Source: Clostridium sp. AN503 (GTDB lineage Bacteria; Bacillota; Clostridia; Lachnospirales; Lachnospiraceae). Taken from it: 64,000 bases of DNA. Under the pieces are notes generated by a model that worked only from the letters and a program-made list of their open reading frames with translations, had not been told where the DNA came from and ran no database searches. Positions 1 to 8,095 of the stretch are shown piece after piece (within the stretch, counting starts at the first letter, position 1; each line of letters starts with the position of its first letter). Both the position numbers and the translations under genes were made by a program. The stretch is taken from contig NZ_JBFDTP010000002.1 of assembly GCF_040719375.1 (NCBI RefSeq), positions 2,905,001-2,969,000 of the forward strand. The letters are read 5' to 3'.

Positions 1-27
1 AAACTATAATACACGGAGGAATTTCAC

Positions 28-586
28 ATGTCATTACTGGAGTTGTTTATTATTGCGGTCGGACTTTCCATGGACGCGTTTGCCGTATCGATCTGCAAGG
101 GGCTGTCCATGTGCCGTTGGCGCGGCAGGGATGCGCTGATCATCGGCCTGTACTTCGGAGGCTTCCAGGCGATGATGCCATTTGCCGGCTATCTGCTGGG
201 CAGCCGGTTCAAGCAGGCGATCACTGCTTATGACCATTGGATCGCATTTATCCTGCTTGGGGTCATTGGAATCAATATGATAAAGGAATCCCTGGACAAG
301 GAATCTGAATCCTGCGACGCCTCTGTCCGAATGAAAGACATGTTGATCCTCGCCATAGCTACCAGCATCGATGCTCTCGCCGTGGGAGTGACCTTTGCAT
401 TCCTGCAGGTGCGGATCATTCCTGCCATCTCTTTCATCGGTCTGCACGACCCTCCTGCTTTCTATGGTTGGGGTGAAGGTGGGTACTGTCTTTGGATGTA
501 AGTACAAATCCAGGGCAGAGCTTGCAGGAGGACTTATCCTGGTGTTTATGGGGTGTAAGATCCTGATTGACCATCTGTTTTTCTGA
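28..586 (+). pseudogene. mntP: Mn(II) exporter MntP, frameshifted
   Basis: This encodes a MntP/YebN-family manganese efflux pump, a six-helix inner-membrane protein. The N-terminal frame (28-501) carries the first family repeat, with Asp in LSMDAFAVSI. The second repeat, ATSIDALAVGV, follows in the same frame. Near 440-450 the frame changes, and the expected C-terminus (LLSMVGVKVG and the final hydrophobic helix) continues in another frame to 586. Restoring one GT unit at about 439-442 would rejoin the two parts into an intact protein of about 186 aa, the usual family length. An AGGAGGA-like RBS precedes the ATG. It is either a real inactivating mutation or a sequencing error; the sequence alone cannot say. 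Any upstream riboswitch would lie outside the window. Confidence 0.88.
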
Positions 587-647
587 AATGAAAACCGGCG
601 GTTCTTTTCCTCGCGCGTTAAATTAGGGGAAAATATATGTTCCGAAT

Positions 648-690
648 GGAATAGACTGGTGATATCTGTTCATCCTAAAAGGAATAGACT
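648..690. repeat. Direct repeat GGAATAGACT, spacing 33 bp
   Basis: GGAATAGACT occurs at 648-657 and again at 681-690, just upstream of the VOC-family gene and its TATAAT-like element (about 695-700). The 33-bp period is about three helical turns, which would suit a regulator bound on one DNA face. No regulator is identified. Confidence 0.4.
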
Positions 691-719
691 GATTCTATAA
701 TTTAAGGAGGACTGACACC

Positions 720-1121
720 ATGATATCACCCTGTATCAATTTCCAAGGAAATGCAAATGAAGCAATCTCATTTTATGAAACTGTTTTTAACGGCACCGGC
801 AAACAGGTCATGAAGTACTCAGACCTGCCGCCAGACTCCAATCATCCAGTCTCTCACGGTATGGAGGACTGGATACTCCACGGCCGGCTGACCATCTTCG
901 GGACCCTGTTCTGCTTCAGCGACTCCCAGGAACCCGCGCAGCCGGGGACCATGTTTTCCTTCTCTGTCTGGTGCAAAACGCCGGAGGAGGCAGCCGATAT
1001 CTATCACAGACTGGCGGACAGCGGGGAAATCCTGATGAAACTGGCGCCGCAGCACTTTGCCAGGGCATACGCCTGGGTCAGGGACAGGTTCGGCATAAGC
1101 TGGCAGTTAATCTGTGAGTAG
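720..1121 (+). CDS. VOC-superfamily protein, PhnB/YjdN-like
   Basis: This small 133-aa protein has the compact beta-alpha-beta-beta-beta layout of the PhnB/3-demethylubiquinone-methyltransferase-like branch of the glyoxalase (VOC) superfamily. It opens with ISPCINFQGNANEAISFYE and ends with the typical DRFGISWQL. Members are dimeric cytosolic proteins; most have no proven substrate, and a metal-dependent role in resistance or detoxification is only a family possibility. The start is supported by AAGGAGG ten bases upstream. It stands alone, convergent with the lipoprotein gene, with 2 bp between the two stops. The family call is firm; the function is unknown. Confidence 0.85.
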   Translation: MISPCINFQGNANEAISFYETVFNGTGKQVMKYSDLPPDSNHPVSHGMEDWILHGRLTIFGTLFCFSDSQEPAQPGTMFSFSVWCKTPEEAADIYHRLADSGEILMKLAPQHFARAYAWVRDRFGISWQLICE

Positions 1122-1123
1122 CC

Positions 1124-1843
1124 TCACTGTTTTCTGACCGTATAGTCTCCATCGCCGAAATAACAGATATAGCGGTCGCCTTTGCCGTCGGTAAACAGGA
1201 TAATGTGGTCTTCACGGTTGTTTTCTGTATCGATCCACTCTGCCCGGGCAGCCGATGCGGTGGACAGATCTATATCCGTTTCTTTCAGGGCCTCGGCTAT
1301 CTGCTCACCATTCGCCCGCAGATCATACTGATACGGCGTAGTTTCATGCAGGCTCCTCTTAGATATATAAGGCCCTTCTGCGCCTTCTCCATATGAGACG
1401 ATAATATAACCGCTTCTTCCATCATCTGTGGAGAAGGTACAGGTATAAAGTCCCTTGTCCGGCTGTGCAACCGGCTTAAAATCGTGGTCCAGGAGCAGGA
1501 CAGGCGCCAAAGTATCATAGTTCCAGTGAGCCTCCGTCTCCTCGCCGGTCTGTTCTTTAAACCACATATCAAAAAACCTGCGGATGCTTTTGTTCTGCAG
1601 ATAGGAATAGACTGGATTCTCCCTGGGCAGATAATACGAGTTCAAAAGGAACACCGGAAGAGGCCCTTCTTTTTCCATCTCTGCCGGGGATTCTATGCCC
1701 GCTAATCCTGCCGCAGCATTGCCTGTGTCCAAGACCACTCCCTCAGTCCTGGCCTCATGGTCTGCTTCTCTCGCATGATTTGACGATCCACAACCCGAAA
1801 TCAGGATGCCCGCTGCAGCCAGAATCAATATCGTCCTTCTCAT
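1124..1843 (-). CDS. Putative lipoprotein of unknown function
   Basis: This is a 239-aa exported lipoprotein. A hydrophobic leader, MRRTILILAAAGILISGC, ends in a LISGC lipobox, so the mature protein would be anchored on the outer face of the membrane. The rest is acidic and soluble, with DGRSGYIIVSYG- and YICYFGDGDY-like strands suggesting a beta-rich fold. I recognise no family. The ATG at 1843 is preferred over the upstream GTG at 1849 because GGAGGGA sits six bases before it. It is the last gene of the PadR/HAAS operon, 14-20 bp after the PHP phosphatase. Confidence 0.7.
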   Translation of the reverse strand: MRRTILILAAAGILISGCGSSNHAREADHEARTEGVVLDTGNAAAGLAGIESPAEMEKEGPLPVFLLNSYYLPRENPVYSYLQNKSIRRFFDMWFKEQTGEETEAHWNYDTLAPVLLLDHDFKPVAQPDKGLYTCTFSTDDGRSGYIIVSYGEGAEGPYISKRSLHETTPYQYDLRANGEQIAEALKETDIDLSTASAARAEWIDTENNREDHIILFTDGKGDRYICYFGDGDYTVRKQ

Positions 1844-1863
1844 AACCACTCCCTCCGCTGTAC

Positions 1864-2679
1864 TTACAGCTCAAGCTCCCGGAAACCACCGCCGGGTTTT
1901 AATATAGTCAGCCTGCGAAAACCGCATGCTCCGGCAATACGCAGTGCCTGGTCAAAGTGAAAACCAATGGTATCCGCATGGTGGCTGTCCGAATTGATCA
2001 TGATCCTTCCGCCCATGCTGTGCAGCTCTCTCAGCAATATCCTGTTAGGATACGGCTCCGAGCGGTACCCCCGGGATATGGCGCCTGTGTTGATCTCAAA
2101 CGGCAGGCAGGCGTCGTTTAATCTCCGCATCGCAGCAAGAGCCGGCTCCAGGTAATCGTCCCTCGTCTCGTCAAAATACCGGAAACCTTCATTAAATTTG
2201 GTCAGCAGATCAAAATGCCCGATAAAATCGCATCCGGTCCTGTCATATACTGTGGCTTCCAGCTCAAAATAATCTCTGGCGAACGCATACCAGTCACCGT
2301 CCCAGAGGCGCATAACCCCATCCTCCAGCTTTTCTGCCGTGTCGTCAACAGATATGTACTCCCCGCCCTTTTCTACACAATGGACTGAACCGATCGCATA
2401 TTCCGCCTTCTGCACCGGCCCTAAGCAGTCCAGTTCGATGCCTATATAAATATTCATCTTCCCGGCATACTCTTCCCTGAGAGCCAAAAGCTCCTGCTTA
2501 TATTGTTCCAGAATATCATCGGACATGCCAAATCCCGGATCACAGAAGGAATAATCCGCATGCCCGGAAATCCCATAATCCGTTAATCCTTTATGAAAAG
2601 CAGACTCTACCATCTCCCTCGGGCTGCTCTTTCCGTCACACCAGGTTGTGTGGGTATGAAAATCTGCTCTCAGCTTCAT
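1864..2679 (-). CDS. PHP-domain phosphoesterase, histidinol-phosphatase (HisJ/HisK) family
   Basis: This 271-aa protein has the metal-binding signatures of the PHP superfamily: DFHTHTTWCDG at residues 6-16, SGHADYS near 38, a central EIELDC-like strand, FIGHFD near 152, and INSDSHH near 229-235. In the histidinol-phosphatase branch these His, Asp and Glu residues hold a tri-metal site that hydrolyses a phosphate monoester in the cytosol. No other histidine genes are nearby. It lies inside a PadR/HAAS operon, so the substrate may be a different phosphomonoester. It follows the upstream gene by 4 bp, with GGGAG for translation. Confidence 0.85.
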   Translation of the reverse strand: MKLRADFHTHTTWCDGKSSPREMVESAFHKGLTDYGISGHADYSFCDPGFGMSDDILEQYKQELLALREEYAGKMNIYIGIELDCLGPVQKAEYAIGSVHCVEKGGEYISVDDTAEKLEDGVMRLWDGDWYAFARDYFELEATVYDRTGCDFIGHFDLLTKFNEGFRYFDETRDDYLEPALAAMRRLNDACLPFEINTGAISRGYRSEPYPNRILLRELHSMGGRIMINSDSHHADTIGFHFDQALRIAGACGFRRLTILKPGGGFRELEL

Positions 2680-2683
2680 CGTA

Positions 2684-3373
2684 TCAATACTCCCTTATCT
2701 CCTTAATATGCTCCATCGATGCCGGATTTACAAAAACCTTTACTTCCGTAACCGTATCCGCACGGTAACTGGCAAGCCTGCCCTGCTTCAAATCGTTCAG
2801 GATCTCATCCTTATTCTCCATCCAAAGGCCGAAATCATCGCGGTAGTGGGACCTTAAGTGAAGCTCCCCCTGATACCTTACAGGCTTTTTCCTGGAATCC
2901 ACAGCATCTATAACGTTTAACCGTGACTCGTGTTCCTCGCCGCCGGTCATGCTTGAACGTTCCAGGCTACCGCTTTCATCCGGACCATCCGTATCATCGT
3001 AACCTGGGCCCATGTTCTCTTCCATCAGTTCTTCTTCCTCGTCCTCATCATACTCCGAAAAATACAGGCTCGGTGTAACCATCTTTTCGTTGTAGGTTAT
3101 CCGGTAACGGACCGTATTCTCCGGCACCGTCTCATCCGTTTCCACATAACTCACCTGTCCATCATCATACCAGACAGGCGCAACCTTTACAATCCCCCTC
3201 TCGGAATCAAAGGAAAAATCCAGTTCTTTTGTCACCATGCTGTCTTGTCCGATCTTCTTCTCTCCGGCATAGGTGATGGAGGAGTACTCTACAAAAGCAA
3301 CTCCTGTACCAATTCCTCCCAGCAATACCCCGCCAAGGAATATTCCCAGCAAAATTTTCTGCAATCTACGCAT
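2684..3373 (-). CDS. Single-pass membrane-anchored protein, partner of the HAAS/DUF1700 protein
   Basis: This 229-aa protein has one N-terminal membrane helix (about residues 5-28) followed by an extracytoplasmic beta-rich region. An acidic linker rich in Glu, Asp and Gly runs from about residues 108 to 135. It overlaps the HAAS gene by 8 bp. That place is usually taken by a DUF4097-type wall-associated protein in PadR-HAAS modules. The sequence does not let me assign DUF4097 with confidence. The context suggests an envelope-stress role, and this is inference. The start is supported by GGAGGGAG. Confidence 0.7.
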   Translation of the reverse strand: MRRLQKILLGIFLGGVLLGGIGTGVAFVEYSSITYAGEKKIGQDSMVTKELDFSFDSERGIVKVAPVWYDDGQVSYVETDETVPENTVRYRITYNEKMVTPSLYFSEYDEDEEEELMEENMGPGYDDTDGPDESGSLERSSMTGGEEHESRLNVIDAVDSRKKPVRYQGELHLRSHYRDDFGLWMENKDEILNDLKQGRLASYRADTVTEVKVFVNPASMEHIKEIREY

Positions 3374-4403
3374 GTTCTTCTCCCTCCAATCCCAAAACTT
3401 CCACTGTCTGATCCACTGCCTGATCCGCCTCCTGCTCTGTCTTTTGCTGGTTCCCGGAAATATCTGCCGTGCGCGGGGATTCTTTTTTGTTCCTCCATAT
3501 AAGAGTCATACCAAATCCAGCCGCCGCAAACAGGCAGAGGTTCAGTCCCAGGCATCCTATCACCACACCTGCCAGCGGATATCCCTGAGTCAGCAATACC
3601 GCAATCATCCCCAGTCCAAACAGGCAGAACAGTCCCATCACTCCGCAGAAAATGGAGAACCCTGCCCAGCAGAGATTCCACGCAGCGCGGATGCACCAGC
3701 CTGCCGCTTTCCAGCAGAACCGAAAAGCGCCTTCAGCCACTCCCAGCATCCCGGATACTACAGACTTTGCCATGTTCCTGCCGCTTTTTCGTCTTGATCT
3801 GGTCCCTGCGGCATAGATCCTGTTCTGGGGCTGCCCGGCACGTCCGGCGTCTGCTTCCTGCTGCCGCAACCGCTTCATATCCGCCGTCTGCTCTTCTTCT
3901 GTCATCATCTTCTCCTCTTCCGTCTGTTCCCATTCACACGCCTGCATCTGCGCGCTTTCTTCCCTCTGGTCTCTGTATGCCTCCAGCTTCTGCTTCATCC
4001 AGGCGATCGGACGGGATATCTGTGCTTTCCAGAACAGCAGCACTCCCCACAGCCATACTCCAACCCGCTTTAGTCCCCTGACTGTCTGCCGCCCGGTCTT
4101 CGCGCACAACTCCCCTGTCTGCTCCAGGATCTCTTTGCTGGCTTTCTCTCCTTCAGCGAAAGAAAAACGTTTGCCCTTCTCCTTTTCCGCCGCATAATCC
4201 GCGCGCACATGATACGCTTCCAGGATCTCAGCAGACAGCTGGCTCAGGCTGCCAAAATCTGCGATCGCTTCCTCTTCGGTCAGCCCGCTCTGGACCTTCA
4301 TATCGATATGCTGCTCATATTCCCCCACAATATCTCTTAACTCATCCTCCTGGAGTACGGATAATGACCGTTCCAGTTCCTTTATAAATGTTTTCTTATC
4401 CAT
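3366..4403 (-). CDS. HAAS/DUF1700 domain membrane protein
   Basis: The N-terminus (MDKKTFIKELERSLSVL, then EYEQHIDMKVQSGLTEEEAI and FGSL) is the HAAS domain, a small helical bundle that associates with PadR regulators. A long charged cytoplasmic linker (about residues 85-225) follows, then about three hydrophobic helices between 230 and 310 and a charged acidic tail. The family pairs with PadR and is thought to pass envelope signals to it. The gene overlaps padR by 8 bp and the next gene by 8 bp, which implies translational coupling. AAAGGAG precedes the ATG. Confidence 0.85.
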   Translation of the reverse strand: MDKKTFIKELERSLSVLQEDELRDIVGEYEQHIDMKVQSGLTEEEAIADFGSLSQLSAEILEAYHVRADYAAEKEKGKRFSFAEGEKASKEILEQTGELCAKTGRQTVRGLKRVGVWLWGVLLFWKAQISRPIAWMKQKLEAYRDQREESAQMQACEWEQTEEEKMMTEEEQTADMKRLRQQEADAGRAGQPQNRIYAAGTRSRRKSGRNMAKSVVSGMLGVAEGAFRFCWKAAGWCIRAAWNLCWAGFSIFCGVMGLFCLFGLGMIAVLLTQGYPLAGVVIGCLGLNLCLFAAAGFGMTLIWRNKKESPRTADISGNQQKTEQEADQAVDQTVEVLGLEGEEHA

Positions 4404-4716
4404 TCCGGCACTCCTTTAAAAATCTCGCCACCTTTTCTGTCAACTGGTTCCACTCTACTTCCAGGCTGTCCCGGTACAGTACCCCGGCCGCCGTCAGATG
4501 ATAATACTTCCTCGGAGGTCCCTCTGTAGACTCCCTCAGATACGTCTCAAAGTAATGCTCATTCGTCAGACGCTTGAGCAGCGGATAGATCGTGCCCTCA
4601 TTCACGTCCACAACCTTGGACACTTCTTCGACCAGCTCATACCCGTACATGTCCTTCTGCCGGACAGACTCCAGAACGATCAACTCCAGGACCCCTTTCT
4701 TAAATTGTGCATTCAT
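4396..4716 (-). CDS. PadR-family transcriptional regulator
   Basis: This 106-aa protein is a typical short PadR regulator. A winged-helix domain (residues 10-80) carries LELIVLESV, DMYGYELVEEVSK, EGTIYPLLKRL and PRKYYHLTAAG, followed by a C-terminal dimerisation helix. It probably represses its own operon, and its signal would come through the HAAS protein encoded next to it. It is the first gene of a five-gene run to 1124. A promoter with TAGTA repeats lies just upstream. Confidence 0.93.
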   Translation of the reverse strand: MNAQFKKGVLELIVLESVRQKDMYGYELVEEVSKVVDVNEGTIYPLLKRLTNEHYFETYLRESTEGPPRKYYHLTAAGVLYRDSLEVEWNQLTEKVARFLKECRNG

Positions 4717-4761
4717 ATATGTACCACGCCTTTCTCTGGTATTATGCGTTTCTTTAATACT

Positions 4762-4790
4762 ATATTATACATACTACTGTGTAATGTCAA
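4762..4790 (-). promoter_or_regulatory. Promoter of the PadR/HAAS operon
   Basis: On the minus strand TTGACA (4785-4790) is followed after 17 bp by TAATAT (4762-4767); an overlapping TATAAT is also possible. TAGTA occurs three times across the region, a plausible set of PadR contact sites for autorepression. Confidence 0.6.
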
Positions 4791-4794
4791 GTAC

Positions 4795-4845
4795 TAAATT
4801 TAAAAAGTAGACAGCCACCGGGTTTTTACCGATATGCGGCTGTCT
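4795..4845 (-). terminator. Rho-independent terminator after the secreted-protein gene
   Basis: On the minus strand AGACAGCC (4838-4845) pairs with GGCTGTCT (4809-4816) and is followed by a T-rich tract, ending the transcript of the gene at 4911-5585. Confidence 0.75.
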
Positions 4846-4910
4846 ATTCCTGAGCTCACTTTATGATCCTGCATACTCTGCCTGCGGCGGCACACAAGCT
4901 CACACCTGCC

Positions 4911-5585
4911 TTACTGTGTATCTTCTGCAAAGAGTACCAGTTTCTGCACGTTGTTTTCCGCATCACTCCACACAAGCAGCTTACGGGATTCCGTCACATC
5001 CTGAAGAGTCACCATGTTACGTGTGAGATATGGGATCACCGGGCATTCGCCAGGGACCTGATAGGTCTCGCCTGCTTCTGTAACCAGAACCCAGTCTCCA
5101 TTCTCCTGCCAGGTCATGGACTTTACCTCCACATAGGACGGAGCTTTAAAATCAGCAGGAATCTTGCAGATGATCATCTCGGCGGTAGTCATCGGCGGAA
5201 GGCTCATGGTCATCGCCGGCCCAATGTATGCGTAGATGGTCTCTCCCACCTGAATATCGGAAAGCTGCACCGGGAATCCATTCTCCGCATCCAGCACTCT
5301 GCTGTACTCATCGGAAACATTCAGCACGATCTCTCCCTGAAATGACGTGCCTGACTGATTGTCAATGTGGACTCTGCCGTCCTCAACACTGATCACGGTA
5401 CCCCAGATCTGTAACATATCCAGCTTCACAGCCTCCTCACCTGCGGATGGTCCGCCTGCATTCTCTGTCTTAACTCCTCCGGCAATCACTGTCGGAGACT
5501 GAGCCAGGGCCATACCTGCACCGGCAACAGCCAGAAGTCCGGAACAACAGATAACTGCCAAAGCTTTTTTGTTCATCTTTTTCAT
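4911..5585 (-). CDS. Secreted protein of unknown function
   Basis: This 224-aa protein starts with a Sec signal peptide (MKKMNKKALAVICCSGLLAV, ending near AGAGMALAQ), so it is probably exported. The mature part is a beta-rich domain: a first strand set around WGTVISVEDGRVHIDNQSG, a YIGPAMTMSLPP segment, and a C-terminal portion on pressure-like loops ending KLVLFAEDTQ. I recognise no characterised family. The start at 5585 is chosen over the longer frame because AGAGGA lies just upstream and a signal peptide begins there. It stands alone. Confidence 0.72.
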   Translation of the reverse strand: MKKMNKKALAVICCSGLLAVAGAGMALAQSPTVIAGGVKTENAGGPSAGEEAVKLDMLQIWGTVISVEDGRVHIDNQSGTSFQGEIVLNVSDEYSRVLDAENGFPVQLSDIQVGETIYAYIGPAMTMSLPPMTTAEMIICKIPADFKAPSYVEVKSMTWQENGDWVLVTEAGETYQVPGECPVIPYLTRNMVTLQDVTESRKLLVWSDAENNVQKLVLFAEDTQ

Positions 5586-5680
5586 ATAATCAATCCTCTT
5601 ATCTTTCTTACTGTTATTTGTGTGTATTTCACTTACAGGCACAGTATAGCAGATATTTCCTGTGATTACTATTGACGAAT

Positions 5681-5699
5681 CCGTAAATTTCTCTTACGG
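5681..5699. promoter_or_regulatory. Inverted repeat CCGTAA-N7-TTACGG
   Basis: A perfect six-base dyad lies about 100 bp upstream of the secreted-protein gene, just behind a TATACT-like -10 (minus strand, 5643-5648). It could be an operator. The rest of the 5643-5924 gap is AT-rich, with one imperfect hairpin at about 5820-5851 (CTACCA...TGGTAG) ahead of the pseudopilin gene. Confidence 0.35.
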
Positions 5700-5924
5700 T
5701 TCTCTAACGGCAAATTCCTGGAAAAATGCTAAACATATGTGACCGCGCCCGGTTTTTACTCTTATTTTAGGTATTGATTCGTTTTCACTTCGTATGTTTG
5801 TATTCCAACAAAATAAATGCTACCAAATACCTTCAGTGTATTATATGGTAGTGTTCATACGCCTTTTCAGGCATTCGCATTAGGGATTTTATACTTGATA
5901 ACAAAACAATGACAGCGTATACAG

Positions 5925-6596
5925 ATGATAAAATTGATGAATACAAACAAACGAAACAGCAGCGGTTATACCCTGGTAGAACTTATAACGGTACTCGTGA
6001 TCCTTGCTGTGACGGCTGCCATGGTGATTCCGTCTTTTGCAGGATTTATAGAAAAAGTAAAAGAAGAGCAATATATACTGGAGGCGCAGGGTATGCGCCG
6101 TACAGTTGAACTGTATCTGATCGATAAGAATGATCCGGATATCGATACCATGATGCTCCTTTGGGAACTGACCTCGACCCGGCTGGATTCTCCGAAACAT
6201 CCTCTGGCAAACTACATGACAGTGCGCTGTACGAAAGGGGCAGCCATTGAAGGTCTGACTATAAATACCGCCACCTATCAGGTGTTCGGCATCAGATACC
6301 GCGTAGCCGGCTACCTGATTGAAATTGATGGGAGCAGTGTTAAGATTAATCTGATACCAAAACAAAAAAACAAAGAAAGCCCCTCCAAATTCAGCACGGT
6401 TTCCGCTTTGTATTGGGTCCAGGCTTTCCGTCCCTCATATTTTCTGCCCCTGCAGGTTATACTAAGCCAGGAGGTGATAACATGTGCCACAGATTCGGTA
6501 AAAAAACAGATACAAAACCCAGCGCAAAACCGGATACCGACCGTTATGGTGACGGAGATGTGCCGGAGGTTGATACGGAGCCTTACAAAAATGTAG
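5925..6596 (+). CDS. Type IV pilin-like (pseudopilin) protein, C-terminus doubtful
   Basis: The N-terminus shows a classic prepilin signal: a short basic leader, the cleavage site G/YTLVE (Gly14, Glu at +5), and the hydrophobic helix LITVLVILAVTAAMVIPSF. A short globular domain extends to about residue 150. The remaining 70 residues, past an A-rich run at about 6358-6377, look like unselected read-through. They overlap the strongly initiated small gene at 6482, so the true stop may have been lost by a frameshift. No pilin assembly genes are in the window. No clear Shine-Dalgarno precedes either possible ATG (5925 or 5937). Confidence 0.65.
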   Translation: MIKLMNTNKRNSSGYTLVELITVLVILAVTAAMVIPSFAGFIEKVKEEQYILEAQGMRRTVELYLIDKNDPDIDTMMLLWELTSTRLDSPKHPLANYMTVRCTKGAAIEGLTINTATYQVFGIRYRVAGYLIEIDGSSVKINLIPKQKNKESPSKFSTVSALYWVQAFRPSYFLPLQVILSQEVITCATDSVKKQIQNPAQNRIPTVMVTEMCRRLIRSLTKM

Positions 6597-6649
6597 AGCC
6601 GCTTCCGGAATCCTCAAGAGAACGCCGCGACGGCCCCGGCGGGGACTGA
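6482..6649 (+). CDS. Small hydrophilic protein, 55 aa
   Basis: An ATG at 6482 is preceded by a near-perfect GGAGGTGA ribosome-binding site and opens a 55-residue frame. The product is highly charged and rich in Pro, Asp and Lys, with no membrane segment, and ends in RRDGPGGD. It has only one Cys and resembles no family I know. It overlaps the doubtful C-terminal end of the pseudopilin in another frame and ends just before a bidirectional terminator. The RBS makes it more likely to be the real product of this stretch. Confidence 0.5.
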   Translation: MCHRFGKKTDTKPSAKPDTDRYGDGDVPEVDTEPYKNVEPLPESSRERRDGPGGD

Positions 6650-6660
6650 CGAATAAATGT

Positions 6661-6712
6661 AAAAAGCGCCCCCGCAGACCACATTTTTAAGGTCTGTAGG
6701 GCGCCTTTTATA
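6661..6712. terminator. Bidirectional terminator between convergent genes
   Basis: GCGCCCCCGCAGACC (6666-6680) pairs with GGTCTGTAGGGCGCC (6691-6705), with an A-run on one side and a T-run on the other. It serves both the small plus-strand gene and the ketose operon on the minus strand. Confidence 0.85.
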
Positions 6713-6713
6713 T

Positions 6714-7121
6714 TTACAGCCTCTGGTCAAACTCGATCCGCTCCCGGTTCGGTCCTTCTATCATGAAAAACCGGACCCCGTTTTCCCAAAACGGAAGCTC
6801 CTCAATCCCATCGCTCACTATTTTATAGCCCTGCCTGCTGGCCAGCTCATACGCCGCAGCCGCGTCCAGGCAGTCCACCGCGATATGGTCTACCGCCCCC
6901 GCTGCCAACACCGGCTCCGCCTCGTAGGCCTCTAACAGCAGATTCCCAGACTGCAGAAAGGCAACCTTTTGAGAACCCCGGAGCTCCGTTTCGAATACCC
7001 GCAGGAACCCAAGGCCCTCATAAAACCGGCAGGTTTCCTCCACATCCGCCGCCGGGATTCCGATGTGCTGTATCCCACTGCAGATATCCATCATTCTTAT
7101 TTTTTCCGTGTTCTCTGTCAT
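6714..7121 (-). CDS. Glyoxalase/bleomycin-resistance (VOC) family protein
   Basis: This 135-aa protein has two VOC half-modules. GIQHIGIPAADVEETCRFYEGLG opens the first. VDHIAVDCLD opens the second, and the protein ends with GPNRERIEF. His18 and His78 in the two HI/HIAV strands and the final Glu are where such enzymes bind a metal. As the last gene of the sugar operon, 2 bp after the permease, it could epimerise or isomerise a sugar-derived intermediate or remove a toxic dicarbonyl. The exact reaction is unknown. Confidence 0.83.
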   Translation of the reverse strand: MTENTEKIRMMDICSGIQHIGIPAADVEETCRFYEGLGFLRVFETELRGSQKVAFLQSGNLLLEAYEAEPVLAAGAVDHIAVDCLDAAAAYELASRQGYKIVSDGIEELPFWENGVRFFMIEGPNRERIEFDQRL

Positions 7122-7123
7122 AC

Positions 7124-8092
7124 CTATTTGCGCCCTCTCTTTTTCAGCTGGTCCACCACAATGGCGATGACGATCACGCAGCCGGTGATCACCTGCATCA
7201 CGAATGCCCCGATACCAAACTGGGTGCCCACGTTATCGATCAGAATGATCAGGACAGTGCCCAAGAGGGTACCGAATACCGATCCGCAGCCGCCTGCAAG
7301 AGACGCTCCGCCCAGTACGCTGGCTGCGATGGCATTGGTCTCATACGCCTCGCCGGCCGTGGGGATCGCAGAGTTGATCCTTGCGCAGAGCAGGATACCC
7401 GCGATACCATAGAGCAGACCTGCAAAGGCGTAAGTGGAATATATGGTCTTCCGGATGGAGATACCGTTCAGCTTTGCGACCTCAGAGCCGGAACCGAGCA
7501 CAAATAAGTTGCGCCCGAAGATCGTGTAACGCAGGATCAGAAAGCAAATAATGGCTATCACGAACCACACGATCGCCAGCTTGGGGATAAACAGCACCGA
7601 GCCGGACGCAAATGCGGAAAACGTCTTGTTGATGCCCGATACGGTTCCGCCGTTGGAGATCACCTTGATCAGTCCGCGTAAAATAGTCTGGGAGCCCAGT
7701 GTCGCCACGAATGCAGGCACATTGAACTCATGGACCAGCATGGCGTTGAACAGGCCCGCAGCCACCGCCACGATGATCGCAATGGTCATGGACGCCAGGA
7801 TATTCATTCCCCATTTAGCCTGTGCCATGGCTACCATCAGCGTACTCATGCCCACGATAGCGCCGCAGCTGATATCGATCCCGCCGGTGATGATGACGTA
7901 GGTCTCAGCGATGGCGATAATGCCGATAATGGCGCACTGTTTCAAAATGTTGGTTAAGTTGTATGTAGTCAGGAAGTTCTCTGTGCCAAAGGTCGCCAAA
8001 AGGAAGATCAGGGCAATGATCACTCCCATGGATACCTCTGTCTTCATCAAAAGCGCTTTCATCCTGCCGTTGTCAGACTGTTTCGTCTTCAT
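7124..8092 (-). CDS. Sugar ABC transporter permease, RbsC-like
   Basis: This is a 322-aa polytopic membrane protein of the BPD_transp_2 (ribose/xylose/galactoside) permease family. It has 8-10 hydrophobic helices, starting at about residue 18 with VSMGVIIALIFLLATFG, and the conserved ITGGIDISCGAIVGMS and VLGGASLAGGCGSVFGTLLG motifs. It forms the channel with the ATPase encoded 3 bp upstream and receives sugar from the lipoprotein encoded at 9734. AAGGAGGT precedes the start. Confidence 0.94.
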   Translation of the reverse strand: MKTKQSDNGRMKALLMKTEVSMGVIIALIFLLATFGTENFLTTYNLTNILKQCAIIGIIAIAETYVIITGGIDISCGAIVGMSTLMVAMAQAKWGMNILASMTIAIIVAVAAGLFNAMLVHEFNVPAFVATLGSQTILRGLIKVISNGGTVSGINKTFSAFASGSVLFIPKLAIVWFVIAIICFLILRYTIFGRNLFVLGSGSEVAKLNGISIRKTIYSTYAFAGLLYGIAGILLCARINSAIPTAGEAYETNAIAASVLGGASLAGGCGSVFGTLLGTVLIILIDNVGTQFGIGAFVMQVITGCVIVIAIVVDQLKKRGRK

Positions 8093-8095
8093 ATC

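Noticed and set aside
5700..5924. c-di-GMP riboswitch before the pseudopilin
   Set aside because: The conserved aptamer blocks are absent; only a simple imperfect hairpin is seen.
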